50,772 bases of DNA. It comes from Dyadobacter luticola (lineage in GTDB: Bacteria > Bacteroidota > Bacteroidia > Cytophagales > Spirosomataceae). Position 1 is the stretch's first letter, and each line of letters opens with the position of its first letter. Under the pieces are notes generated by a model that worked only from the letters and a program-made list of their open reading frames with translations, searched no databases and was not told the origin of the DNA. The DNA lies in the NCBI RefSeq assembly GCF_005860805.1, contig NZ_VCEJ01000010.1, positions 1 through 50,772 of the forward strand, in the 5' to 3' direction. Made by a program: the position numbers and the translations under genes. Below, piece after piece: positions 33,649-42,465 of this stretch.

Positions 33649-35310
33649 CTAAACTTTACCGAGTGATCTCCACATGGCCAGTTCCTGAGCGAAGCGGTTG
33701 TTGATGACTTCGCATTTCGTGTCAATGCGCATTGTGGGCCTGTCTTTCAGGTTGTAGGCTGGCCATTCGGGAACGTCTTTGGCGGCTGGTTTGCCGGTTT
33801 TGGCAAATGTGGTCCAGAGTTCTGCGAAATGGTGCGAAGCCACAAAACGGTCGGGGTTATTTCCGCCGAAGAAACTTTCCTTTGGCGCAGAGCCGTCGCG
33901 CGGCGGAATTTCATTATTGAATTTGAATGAAATGTCCATCGCGTGGGGCGTACCCATGGCGTAATCCGTGCCCGGGATCTTTTTCTCGGACTTATAACCA
34001 AAATTGTAGAGGTATACCGGAGCTCCACCTTGTTTTACTTTCCGCTCCGCAATGGTCACGGAGCCGAGGCCCATCATGGAAATGGACGAGATCGCGACAA
34101 AAACATCCGGTGCCGAGGCATTGGGATTGGCTTTCCGGTAAGCTTCGATCAGCTTGTCGGTATTCTCGCCATATCTGGGTTCGAGTTTCTTTTTAAGTCC
34201 TTCAAAATCCATTTTGAAAGATTCGGTATCCTTCCGCTCCCAGGCAAAGAATGTATATTCATCCTCATTCCAGCCCACGAGCAATGGTTTGTCTTTGGAG
34301 ATCTCCGGTGCCACGGGATCAAACGGATGCTGGGGCAGCACAACGCCGTCTACCACCGGACCGAAACCGCCTGCATTGCGCTGCTTAGCCTCCCTACTGT
34401 TGTTTTTTTCGATAAATGGCGGAACAAAGGGCAGCTTGGCCTGCATCGCCAGCAAGTCGGCAGCCGGAATGTCGAGCAACTTTTTCCAATCTTTGGGAGC
34501 AATGTTAAGCTCTTTCAAAAGCATTGCCGTGGTCTCCGCCGCCGTTTCTTTGGTCGTCATCCGCACGCCAGGCCCGCTCTCGATGGAGGCTTTATTGAAG
34601 TATGGCGCAGCTGCCGGCATGGTGTACAAACAGGATGTTTTGGCCCCCCCACCCGATTCACCAAAAATCATGACATTATTGGGATCACCGCCAAACTGGG
34701 CAATGTTCTGATTTACCCATTTTAACCCGTCTGCAATGTCGAGCATACCCATGTTACCCGAACCTGCATAATCTGCCCCCGCGATTTCGTCCAGATAAAG
34801 GAATCCCAGCAAGCCTAATCGGTGATTGGTCTGTACGACAACCACATCGAAATTCCGGGCAAGATTGGACCCATCCTGAGCCTGTGACGCGCCAGACCCT
34901 CCTACAAAACCGCCGCCGTGGCTGTAAAACATCACCGGCCGTTTTTTGTTGTCATTGGCTGGTGTCCAGACATTTAAGAACAAACAATCCTCCGAAGGCG
35001 CAGGCTCATTTCGCCGTGGTGCCTGAATGGCCGGCGCACCAAATTGCGTCGCGTCCCGCACACCCGTCCAGGGCTGCAAAGGGGCCGGTCGCCGAAACCT
35101 GCGGTCACCCGAGATTTTACCACCATAAGGAACGCCTTTAAACACATTGACCCCATCACTGCGGACGCCCCTTATTTTTCCGGTATTGATTTCAGTTTCA
35201 ATAAATTCGTCAGCCTTGCGCGCTGTTGTAAAACCAAATCCTGCTGTCGCGGCCACTGCGCCTGCGAGGGAAAGTTGGGATAGGAAAAGTCTTCTGTCAA
35301 TGGTGTTCAT
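33649..35310 (-). CDS. Exported carboxylesterase type B
   Basis: A 553-residue carboxylesterase/lipase of the cholinesterase-like family. The N-terminus has an RR motif (IDRRLFLSQLSLAGAVAA) and a hydrophobic stretch, so export by Tat is likely. Family motifs are EDCLFLNVWTP, the oxyanion hole YSHGGGFVGGS, and the nucleophile Ser near 218 in FGESGGGAKTS, where the usual Ala after Ser is Gly. The acid residue is in DEYTFFAW and the His in TPHAMDISFKF. Upstream lies a pair of 21-bp spaced direct repeats. With the rhamnosidase it suggests breakdown of acylated plant glycosides. Confidence 0.9.
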   Translation of the reverse strand: MNTIDRRLFLSQLSLAGAVAATAGFGFTTARKADEFIETEINTGKIRGVRSDGVNVFKGVPYGGKISGDRRFRRPAPLQPWTGVRDATQFGAPAIQAPRRNEPAPSEDCLFLNVWTPANDNKKRPVMFYSHGGGFVGGSGASQAQDGSNLARNFDVVVVQTNHRLGLLGFLYLDEIAGADYAGSGNMGMLDIADGLKWVNQNIAQFGGDPNNVMIFGESGGGAKTSCLYTMPAAAPYFNKASIESGPGVRMTTKETAAETTAMLLKELNIAPKDWKKLLDIPAADLLAMQAKLPFVPPFIEKNNSREAKQRNAGGFGPVVDGVVLPQHPFDPVAPEISKDKPLLVGWNEDEYTFFAWERKDTESFKMDFEGLKKKLEPRYGENTDKLIEAYRKANPNASAPDVFVAISSISMMGLGSVTIAERKVKQGGAPVYLYNFGYKSEKKIPGTDYAMGTPHAMDISFKFNNEIPPRDGSAPKESFFGGNNPDRFVASHHFAELWTTFAKTGKPAAKDVPEWPAYNLKDRPTMRIDTKCEVINNRFAQELAMWRSLGKV

Positions 35311-35393
35311 CGTATGTTAAGAGCTGGTTGGGTTGGGAATCTGTAAAAGCGCAAACAGCAAGAATACAAGTTAATGCAGAAAAAGTCTAATCG

Positions 35394-35426
35394 TGATTAC
35401 TTACGTGATGATAGGAATTACTTATC
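35394..35426 (-). promoter_or_regulatory. 21-bp spaced direct repeat upstream of carboxylesterase operon
   Basis: TGATTACTTACG (35394) and GAATTACTTATC (35415) are direct repeats starting 21 bp apart. On the minus strand TATTCTTG at 35366-35359, one mismatch from TAnnTTTG, lies 28 bp away. The geometry resembles operators A-E, but the half-site sequence differs (ACTTA in place of TCAAA), so a different AraC protein may bind here. The rest of the 35311-35534 gap holds nothing recognised. Confidence 0.4.
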
Positions 35427-35534
35427 AAAGTCATTACTCTGTTAGTCATCTATCGAGGGGCCATCCTTTTTTAGGCTTGCTGCGCTAATTCATAGCTGTT
35501 AGCAATTTGAATGGCAGCGTATCTGATTAATTCT

Positions 35535-36203
35535 TCATTTCGGCTGAACAACCTTCCATTTACCTTCCGAAATCATTAATATACCTTCACTGGTCACCAT
35601 GACAGCACTTTGGTCATCAATTAAATAAGAGGGTACCGACAGTGTGCCGGCCAGCTTTTCCAATTTTGCCAATGCATTTTCCGGAAACCATTCATGATCC
35701 AGATGAGGATGTATGGCGATAGCAAGCAGTCGAAGCGACTTATCTGTTTCGGCGGGCAGGGAATTGCTACCAAAAGTGGTCCCGTAGCTTGTCATGATCA
35801 TACTTCCTGCGCTCAAACCGACATATACGATTCTTTCCAGTAATGTCGGCAGCAGATCTGCCAACCCTGATTGTTGCATCCAGTAAGTCAGATACTGACA
35901 ATCGCCTCCACCGACGAGTAATGCGTCAGTTTTCAAAACGGTATCTACCCAAAATTCCCGCTTCAAACTAGGCAGGGCTGTAAGTTCCAGCAGGCCGATC
36001 GATTTCCAACCTAACTCACAAAACGGATCGCCGAGGGTACCGCAAATGACCTTGCGAATGATGTCGTTGCCACCAGCGACCCCGTAAATCGCACTAGGTA
36101 CAAATAGTGCACTGGATTCGGCAACGGGTTTTCCTAAAAGATCAACCAGCGCGTTGTAGATGCTTTTATTGCTGATCCCTGCCGAAGTGAGAAGAAGTTT
36201 CAT
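35535..36203 (-). CDS. Peptidase E / S51-family serine peptidase
   Basis: A 222-residue peptidase of the S51 family, which in E. coli (PepE) cleaves Asp-X dipeptides. The nucleophile Ser131 is in YVGLSAGSMIM, the Gly-rich VGGGDCQYL segment precedes it, and the family's His/Glu residues fall in HPHLDHEWFPENA. No signal peptide, so it acts in the cytoplasm. Several members are cyanophycinase-like, but the short length and lack of extra domains fit peptidase E better. It stands alone. Confidence 0.85.
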   Translation of the reverse strand: MKLLLTSAGISNKSIYNALVDLLGKPVAESSALFVPSAIYGVAGGNDIIRKVICGTLGDPFCELGWKSIGLLELTALPSLKREFWVDTVLKTDALLVGGGDCQYLTYWMQQSGLADLLPTLLERIVYVGLSAGSMIMTSYGTTFGSNSLPAETDKSLRLLAIAIHPHLDHEWFPENALAKLEKLAGTLSVPSYLIDDQSAVMVTSEGILMISEGKWKVVQPK

Positions 36204-36265
36204 GAGACTGAATTGAAATGTCTGCCTTTACAAGTTTTTTCAAAATTAGCTGCACTTATCAACTT

Positions 36266-36352
36266 TCGGGGAGGGCAATTGAGTCAAATGTGGTCTTTGC
36301 TGACCTTTATGGTAACCTATGGGATCTGGTTGAGCTTAAAGAAGGGACGTAA
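36266..36352 (+). pseudogene. Possible C-terminal scrap of a VOC/glyoxalase-like gene
   Basis: One frame reads SNVVFADLYGNLWDLVELKEG and then a stop. The segment FADLYGNLWDLVE is the usual C-terminal end of a vicinal oxygen chelate domain (D-x-x-G-N-x-W). The part before it shows no continuous frame, so only a fragment remains. The rest of 36204-36487 shows no gene. Confidence 0.35.
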
Positions 36353-36487
36353 AATCGTACAGAGAACGTTCGGTTATGAACACTCACCACTCTTTCTTAA
36401 TTGATAATCAACTGCATTTCAATAACTTAAAATCACAATTTCTTCTGGCAAGTTATTTTATCAGCAAATATGGAAATTATATAGCTG

Positions 36488-36595
36488 ATGAACAGAAATT
36501 ATCTTGGCGAGTTTGAAGAACTCATTCTTTTGGCTGTCGCTGTGCTGGATGGACAGGCTTACAGGATACTGACATGGAAACACCGCCCCGCCTAG
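36488..36595 (+). pseudogene. PadR-family regulator gene, internally deleted
   Basis: The ATG at 36488 starts MNRNYLGEFEELILLAVAVL followed by DGQAY, which is the N-terminus of the PadR regulators that pair with FtsX-type permeases in Bacteroidota. After about 26 codons the similarity stops and the frame ends at TAG 36593 inside the permease gene. A normal PadR is about 110 residues, so the winged HTH and the C-terminal helix are gone. The permease gene begins only 86 bp after this start, as if an internal deletion had joined the two. Confidence 0.7.
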
Positions 36596-39174
36596 CCAGG
36601 CAACTCTTGCGATATTTTGTAGCACCGCACCTTCTGGAAGTAATCGAAGGTGATCTTGAAGAAGAATTTTCCTATCGCCTTAAAATGATCGGGCCCCGTA
36701 AAGCCAGTATATGGTTCTGGCTCGAAGTACTCGGATTTTTTAAGCATAGGTATATGAAAAGGCAGCCCAATCCATATTCTCCTACTCCATTATTTAGCCA
36801 ACCTATGCTGAACAACTACTTCAAAGTTGCCATTCGACAGCTGCTTAAAAACAAATCGCTTACAAGCATCAACATCCTCGGCCTCTCGTTCGGCATGGCA
36901 TTCGCGCTGCTGATCGGCATGTGGGTACGGTTTGAAATCGGCTTTGATGCATTCAACCAGCATGCAGACCGGATTGCACTGGTAATGAAAAACACGCTGA
37001 TGGATCAGGAGAAAAACACTTCCGCCAGCGTCATGATGCCGGTCTACGATGAGCTTAGGGCCAAAATTCCAGAAATTGAGCACATTTCCCGGCTTGATTG
37101 GGGCAGTGTTCATAGCCTGGTCAGCGGCGATCGGAAATTTAAAAAACAAGGCTATTATGTGGATCCCGACTTCCTAAAAATCTTTTCTTACAAGGTCATC
37201 AAAGGGAATCCGGAAACTGCCTTAAACGATCCCAATGCCATTGTGCTCACCCAATCACTTTCAAAAGCTATTTTTGGGAACATCGATCCGCTAGGCAAAG
37301 TGATCCGCATCGACAACAAGTTTGATATCCAGGTGACAGCAGTCGTTCAGGACGTGCCAGCCAATTCTTCCTTAAAGTTCGAGTTTTTGGCCCCTTTTGA
37401 ATTCAAGGTAGCCAATATACCCGATGTGCACCAGTCAAAAACGCGCTGGAACAACAGTTTCATTGGCGTGGTGCTGCAAGTAAAAGAAGGCACAAATCTT
37501 GACAGACTTTCGAGAAAGATCGGCCCGATGACGATGAACAAAGATCCGTTTGTCAAAACGCAAATGTTATCGCTGTATCCAATGGAGCGGTGGCATTTGT
37601 ACGACGAATTTCAGGAGTGGGTCAATACTGGTGGTCACATTACTTATGTAAGGTTGTTCGGGATCATCGGTGTAGTTGTTCTGCTCATTGCCTGCATCAA
37701 TTTTATGAACCTAAGTACGGCCAGATTTGAAAAGCGCGCCAAAGAAGTCGGAATCCGTAAAGCCGTCGGATCCCAGAGAAGCCAGCTTGTTGCGCAATTT
37801 CTTATCGAGTCACTGCTAACGACTTTTCTGGCTTTCACGCTCTCCTTTTTTATTATTTGGCTTATCATGCCGCATTTGGGCGCATTGGGTTTCAAAAACA
37901 TCAGCCTTGATTTGCGTGACCTGTCACTTTGGGGAGCCATGCTCGGCGTTTGCCTGATGACAGGGCTGCTGGCAGGTAGCTATCCGGCGGCCTACCTCTC
38001 GTCCCTTATTCCGGTAAAAGTTTTGAAGGGAGCATTGCAGCAAGGAACAGGTGCGGTCAGTCTTCGTAAAGTGCTGGTCGTTTCACAATTCTTCATTTCC
38101 ATAGCGCTCATCATCGGCTCAGTGGTTGTTTATCAACAGGTTCAATTTGCCAAAAGCCGCTCAATTGGCTATAATCCTGACAACCTCATCACATTAGATG
38201 CGAGCAGCGATCTGGTCAAAAATTACAATGCACTCAAATACGATTTGCTCAAAACCGGGCACATTGAAGCCGTAGCCAAAGCTTCAAGCTCTATGACCTG
38301 GGTCAACAATGATTTTACACATTTTAGCTGGGAGGGAAAAGATCCCAGCAGCAATGTGAGCTTGAATGTGGTGATGACAGACTGGGACTACGAAAAAGCA
38401 ACCAAGCTCGAATTCATCGCTGGCCGGCCGTTCGACAGGCGCTACGGTACAGACAGCACAGCAGTTATTCTGAACGAAGCCGCATTAAAGCTGATCAATT
38501 ACAAAAATCCGGTCGGCAAAACCATGAAGCTGGGAGACCAGGTGCTGACCATTATTGGCGTGACCAAAAACGTGTTAATGCAAAATCCGTTCGGTATGGT
38601 GAAGCCAGGCGTGATACTGTTCAATGGTAACAATGTAAATGCATTGTTGATCCGGCTGAAAGACCCGCAAAATCTGTCGAAAGCGTTGGCTGAAATACAG
38701 CCAATTATTGACAAATACAATCCGTCGGTGCCGTTTGAATATCACTTTGCGGACCAGGAGTTTGAGCAAAAATTCTCTTCGGCGAACCAAATGTCCCGAC
38801 TTGCCGGAATATTCGCTTCTCTGAGCATTTTTATATCCTGCCTGGGGCTATTCGGTTTGGCAATATTTATGGCCGAGCGACGTACCAAAGAAATCACGAT
38901 CCGCAAAGTACTGGGCGCCACAGTTGCGAATTTATGGCTGCTCCTGTCCGGCGAATTCATTTGGCTGGTGGGAATATCCTGTCTCCTTGCCGCACCCGCC
39001 ACACTTTGGGCGATGAACAAATGGCTCGAAACTTACGATTACCGCATTGTAATCCAATGGTGGCTACTCCCCGCAACGTTCGTCATCGCATTGGCCATTG
39101 CTTTTGCTACGGTTAGCTTCCAGGCCATCAATGCTGCGCGTGTAAATCCTTCACAGTCGCTGAGATCGGATTGA
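36574..39174 (+). CDS. FtsX-like ABC transporter permease (MacB-type) with permease prefix domain
   Basis: An 866-residue permease. Residues 1-70 form the permease prefix domain (PPRLARQLLRYFVAPHLLEVIEGDLEEEF) that normally goes with a PadR partner. It then has two repeats of a MacB periplasmic core domain and an FtsX domain, with about eight membrane segments: one near 95-115, three around 385-500, one near 500-520 and three around 750-860 (for example VVLLIACINFMNLSTARFE and EITIRKVLGATVANLWLLL). It couples to a separate ATPase not seen in this window. Related proteins export peptides, antibiotics or lipoproteins. Its PadR regulator is broken, so expression may be altered. Confidence 0.9.
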   Translation: METPPRLARQLLRYFVAPHLLEVIEGDLEEEFSYRLKMIGPRKASIWFWLEVLGFFKHRYMKRQPNPYSPTPLFSQPMLNNYFKVAIRQLLKNKSLTSINILGLSFGMAFALLIGMWVRFEIGFDAFNQHADRIALVMKNTLMDQEKNTSASVMMPVYDELRAKIPEIEHISRLDWGSVHSLVSGDRKFKKQGYYVDPDFLKIFSYKVIKGNPETALNDPNAIVLTQSLSKAIFGNIDPLGKVIRIDNKFDIQVTAVVQDVPANSSLKFEFLAPFEFKVANIPDVHQSKTRWNNSFIGVVLQVKEGTNLDRLSRKIGPMTMNKDPFVKTQMLSLYPMERWHLYDEFQEWVNTGGHITYVRLFGIIGVVVLLIACINFMNLSTARFEKRAKEVGIRKAVGSQRSQLVAQFLIESLLTTFLAFTLSFFIIWLIMPHLGALGFKNISLDLRDLSLWGAMLGVCLMTGLLAGSYPAAYLSSLIPVKVLKGALQQGTGAVSLRKVLVVSQFFISIALIIGSVVVYQQVQFAKSRSIGYNPDNLITLDASSDLVKNYNALKYDLLKTGHIEAVAKASSSMTWVNNDFTHFSWEGKDPSSNVSLNVVMTDWDYEKATKLEFIAGRPFDRRYGTDSTAVILNEAALKLINYKNPVGKTMKLGDQVLTIIGVTKNVLMQNPFGMVKPGVILFNGNNVNALLIRLKDPQNLSKALAEIQPIIDKYNPSVPFEYHFADQEFEQKFSSANQMSRLAGIFASLSIFISCLGLFGLAIFMAERRTKEITIRKVLGATVANLWLLLSGEFIWLVGISCLLAAPATLWAMNKWLETYDYRIVIQWWLLPATFVIALAIAFATVSFQAINAARVNPSQSLRSD

Positions 39175-39210
39175 TGTTACATAGGGAGGTATCTCAGCAG
39201 CCGTGGACGG

Positions 39211-39790
39211 GTGATTATCGGCTTTCACACACTGGTGAATGCTGAAACCGGTAAGGAATACAAGGGCAGTAATTTCTTTATGCTAAACTTGGATGCATGG
39301 GTTAAGAAGCACCACTCACCCAAATACGCCACCATGATCCAGTGGAATAAGCTGGGTGAGCGGATCAAATCAGGCGAGAAGGCATCTCCCATCATTAAAT
39401 ATAATGTTGTCGAAAAGGAAGACGACGAAGGTAAAATCAAGAAATCAGCCTGGCTGAAACAGTATTTTGTTTTCAACGAGAGCCAGCTTGTTAGTTTTAT
39501 GCCAAAGGAACGACCAGAACCTCGCCCTGAAAAATCGAAGCAATGTTCTTGGCCACGAAGTCACTCACGCCACCGGCCGCCCTAGCCGGTTAAACCGTAA
39601 TATGCTGGGTAAGTTTGGAACGAAGGAATACGCTGAAGAAGAAATGATCGCCGAGTTCGGGTCGGTCCTGTTGTTACACAAATTTGGCATTGCACTGGTG
39701 CCGCCGGAGAATAGCGTTCAAGTATTACTTGCCAGAGTCGTAAGTGCGAGATTCTTACTATCTACTTTGTCCTGCTTGCTATCCGTATAG
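39211..39790 (+). pseudogene. ArdC-like antirestriction gene, frameshifted and internally deleted
   Basis: The first part reads VNAETGKEYKGSNFFMLNLD and IQWNKLGERIKSGEKAS, the ssDNA-binding N-terminal domain of ArdC. The +1 frame from about 39540 reads NVLGHEVTHATGRPSRLNR and EYAEEEMIAEFGSV, the zinc metallopeptidase half with its HExxH motif. The roughly 100 residues between, and the end after ENSVQVL, are missing. ArdC proteins ride on plasmids and conjugative elements and protect incoming DNA, so this is a relic of such an element. It lies in the 690 bp between two intact genes. Confidence 0.75.
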
Positions 39791-39793
39791 CAA
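39776..39793 (+). terminator. Small hairpin after the ArdC remnant
   Basis: TTGCTAT and ATAGCAA form a perfect 7-bp stem with a 4-base loop, and overlap the end of the broken ArdC frame. No strong U-run follows, so termination is uncertain. Confidence 0.4.
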
Positions 39794-39826
39794 TTATTAG
39801 CTATACCACACTATTTTTTGACGCGG

Positions 39827-39834
39827 TAAATTTG
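39827..39834 (+). promoter_or_regulatory. -7 promoter box of the GEVED/T9SS gene
   Basis: TAAATTTG is a perfect match to the Bacteroidetes -7 consensus TAnnTTTG, 28 bp before the ATG at 39863. No TTTG at the usual -33 distance was found. Confidence 0.5.
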
Positions 39835-39862
39835 TGTAGCAGCCAACCCTTATTTACTCAAA

Positions 39863-42139
39863 ATGAAAACTTTATACTTCAACTACCTGGTATGGATTAG
39901 CAAAAGACTGATTTTGCTTCTGACTTTCACCAGCATGATCTCTCCTTCCTATGCCCAGCAACAAGCGCACGGCGGTACACCGAATACCAACGCACGGGTA
40001 AATGCAACCCAGGGAACGATCGTTATTTCTAAGAAAGCAGTATCGGAAATTTCTCCGGGTGCCGATTTCTCTTTCACGAATAACCTCCCGGTGAGCCAAA
40101 ACATCATCCTGAACGACGATCCATCATTTATTTCCATGCAGGATGTGGGTATGGGAGAGGATAACACGATCTGGGCAATTGCTGCTCCGGAATCAGGGCT
40201 CAATGGGAACATTTATTACAGGAGACCGGCTACTACGGAATGGGTGCAGGCCCCAGGCATGGGCGTGAGATTAGACGTCACCAGAATCGGCAATTCGGTG
40301 CTAGTCAATGAAGCCGGACATTTATTCCAGTGGACGGGTAGTGATTTCAGAACATTAAATGACAGGATAGATGCGGTGGATGTCGGAGTTTCAGCAGGTA
40401 CGCCCATTGGCTTATTTGTGTTGTTAAGAAATTTCGGATGCCACATCCTCGCTCGGTATACAGGTACGTCAGAGCTGACCACTTTCCCAAATATCTGCGG
40501 CACTCGCCTTGACGTATCTCCGGATGGGTCGATTTATGTGCTGAGCGAACAAGCGGGGCAAATATACCGTGTAGAAATTGCCGGAACCACCGCGACGGTC
40601 ACTCAAACATTTGCTGCCCAGGGATTCAGGGATGTTACGGTCGCAGCCGACGGGAGAGTATGGGCAGTCGATAGAGACTATTGCTACTATCTTGAAAACG
40701 GCGCCTTCGTGAAAGACCTAAATAGCAGCGGGGCGGGTGAGGGCACTCATCTTGCAGGGTTATCCGCAGGATCCGACGGTGATACACCCATCCTGACGCT
40801 GAATGCAAGTGACGATGCGCCAACCAGTGCTCGCGGACAAATCGTTCAGCGCCGGGAAGACGGCAGCTGGATGAATAGCCACAAAGTGGGGCAATCGGGC
40901 AGGGGAAATAGCATCATTGTAAATGTCGAGCCGGGGACTTACAACATTACCGAGAACCCAGGTAACTGGAAACTTACCGGCATCAATGCAGTGGGTGGTT
41001 CCGTCGTTAAAAATCTTCAAACCAACAGCGCGTCCGTCAGTGTACTCGCAGGGCAGACCGTGCATATCGAGTTTGTTAATACGGGATACGACTACGGTGA
41101 TGCGCCCGATTCTTACGGCACATTATCAGCAAGTAGTGGGGCGGTTCATCAGGTAAACCCCGCTCTGACATTGGGAAGTACAATTGACATTGACGCAAAT
41201 GGGGTACCAGGTACCGCAGCCGCAGGAGATAATACGACCGGCCAGAACGATGAGGATGGTGTTTCCTCGTTCCCAACAATTTCCCCGACCGGGAGCAAAA
41301 CATTTACAAATTATACGGTGAAGGTTTCGGCCCGCAACACAACAGGATCGACTGCTAACTTATGTGGCTGGATCGACTGGAACAACAACGGTACTTTCGA
41401 GTCAGGGGAAGGTGTATGCACAACATTGCCCACGTCCGGCACAGAAGCTACTTTGGTGTGGCCGTCTTCGACACTTAGTGGCCCAACTGGCACTTCCGGC
41501 ACTTACGCCAGGTTTCGACTTACCACGAATTTCCTGACAACCGGCGGTGTAACCGGCCTGGCGACTGATGGAGAAGTGGAAGATTACTTTATACCGTTTT
41601 CAGGCCCACTTCCGGTCACATTGATGACCTTCGAAGGCTCTTTAAAGGAGAGCCACGTAGCACTCGAATGGGCCACAGCAGAGGAAGCAAATGCCGATCG
41701 ATTTGAAATTCAGCATAGTACAAACGGGAAAAACTGGAATTTGATCGGAACTGTACTAGCAAAGGGTGAAAGCAGCGTTCGGGAAAACTACGAATTCCAA
41801 CACGCGGCTATCGTGAACGGCCAGAACTTTTATCGCCTCAAAATGATCGATCGCGACGAAACCTTCGCGTTTAGTAAAATTGTCAGGATTGTCTTTGACA
41901 AAACCTCTGCATTCATGGTATATCCAAACCCTGCGACGCATCTGATCCGGATCAGCAACAATGAACTCGTTAAACAAGTAACATTGCATTCCGCATCCGG
42001 GGTTAAAGTATTTGAACTAAAAGACCATTTTCATGAAGGGATCGATGTTTCGGAGCTGAGTCAGGGTATTTATATGATAACGATAAGCCATCTGAATGGA
42101 ACTGTAAGTACGCAAAAGGTGCTCATTGCCAGAGAATAA
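39863..42139 (+). CDS. Secreted propeller/GEVED-domain surface protein with T9SS sorting domain
   Basis: A 758-residue secreted protein. A signal peptide ends in SYAQ near residue 31. Residues about 70-310 contain tectonin-like repeats (DNTIWAIAAPES, GSIYVLSEQAGQIY, DGRVWAVDRDY) that suggest a beta-propeller. Residues about 410-575 are a GEVED domain starting YDYGDAPDSYGT and ending in GEVEDYFIPF. A fibronectin-like stretch (LPVTLMTFEGSL) and a type A T9SS signal (VYPNPATHLIRIS ... GIYMITISHLNG) complete it. It is probably a cell-surface adhesin or ligand-binding protein. Its last 123 bp overlap the convergent cupin gene. Confidence 0.85.
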   Translation: MKTLYFNYLVWISKRLILLLTFTSMISPSYAQQQAHGGTPNTNARVNATQGTIVISKKAVSEISPGADFSFTNNLPVSQNIILNDDPSFISMQDVGMGEDNTIWAIAAPESGLNGNIYYRRPATTEWVQAPGMGVRLDVTRIGNSVLVNEAGHLFQWTGSDFRTLNDRIDAVDVGVSAGTPIGLFVLLRNFGCHILARYTGTSELTTFPNICGTRLDVSPDGSIYVLSEQAGQIYRVEIAGTTATVTQTFAAQGFRDVTVAADGRVWAVDRDYCYYLENGAFVKDLNSSGAGEGTHLAGLSAGSDGDTPILTLNASDDAPTSARGQIVQRREDGSWMNSHKVGQSGRGNSIIVNVEPGTYNITENPGNWKLTGINAVGGSVVKNLQTNSASVSVLAGQTVHIEFVNTGYDYGDAPDSYGTLSASSGAVHQVNPALTLGSTIDIDANGVPGTAAAGDNTTGQNDEDGVSSFPTISPTGSKTFTNYTVKVSARNTTGSTANLCGWIDWNNNGTFESGEGVCTTLPTSGTEATLVWPSSTLSGPTGTSGTYARFRLTTNFLTTGGVTGLATDGEVEDYFIPFSGPLPVTLMTFEGSLKESHVALEWATAEEANADRFEIQHSTNGKNWNLIGTVLAKGESSVRENYEFQHAAIVNGQNFYRLKMIDRDETFAFSKIVRIVFDKTSAFMVYPNPATHLIRISNNELVKQVTLHSASGVKVFELKDHFHEGIDVSELSQGIYMITISHLNGTVSTQKVLIARE

Positions 42140-42463
42140 ATCTGTCAATAATAAAGGAGTTCGACCCCGCAATTCACCGGGACGGTTTATACCACAATGG
42201 ATCACCAGATGAGTTTGATCTTCCATTGAAAACGGCCTGTGCGGTGACAGCTCGATAATCAGCACACCTTCAATGCCAATAAAGGTTTCATCGGAATCCG
42301 GATGATAATGCCAGTGATAGTGGCCGGTCATGACGCTCATTCTGATCACATGGTCATTGACACGTGCCAGCTCCACATTGGCATATTCGCCCTGCATCGT
42401 GTTTGCGAGACCGATGAGATCCGCCGGGTAATGTAATGAGTGGTTTATCAGGCATTTCGTCAA
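42017..42463 (-). CDS. Cupin-domain protein with long antisense 3' tail
   Basis: A 148-residue protein. The cupin part is residues about 30-105, with MSVMTGHYHWHYHPDSDETF carrying the metal-binding His residues and ending near GINRPGELRGRTPLLL. The last 40 or so residues are the antisense of the end of the T9SS protein gene and do not resemble the family, so the cupin may have lost its original stop codon. The gene starts 2 bp after the stop of the TIM-barrel epimerase gene, so the two form an operon. Substrate unknown; sugar-related cupins often follow such epimerases. Confidence 0.65.
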   Translation of the reverse strand: MTKCLINHSLHYPADLIGLANTMQGEYANVELARVNDHVIRMSVMTGHYHWHYHPDSDETFIGIEGVLIIELSPHRPFSMEDQTHLVIHCGINRPGELRGRTPLLLTDLFSGNEHLLRTYSSIQMAYRYHINTLTQLRNIDPFMKMVF

Positions 42464-42465
42464 AT

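Noticed and set aside
36213..36404. 63-codon open frame after peptidase E
   Set aside because: A different frame of the same stretch reads as the end of a VOC-type protein, so this frame is a by-product.
36402..36434. TGATAATCAACT resembling a regulon half-site
   Set aside because: No partner 21 bp away and no -7 box at the right distance; single chance match.
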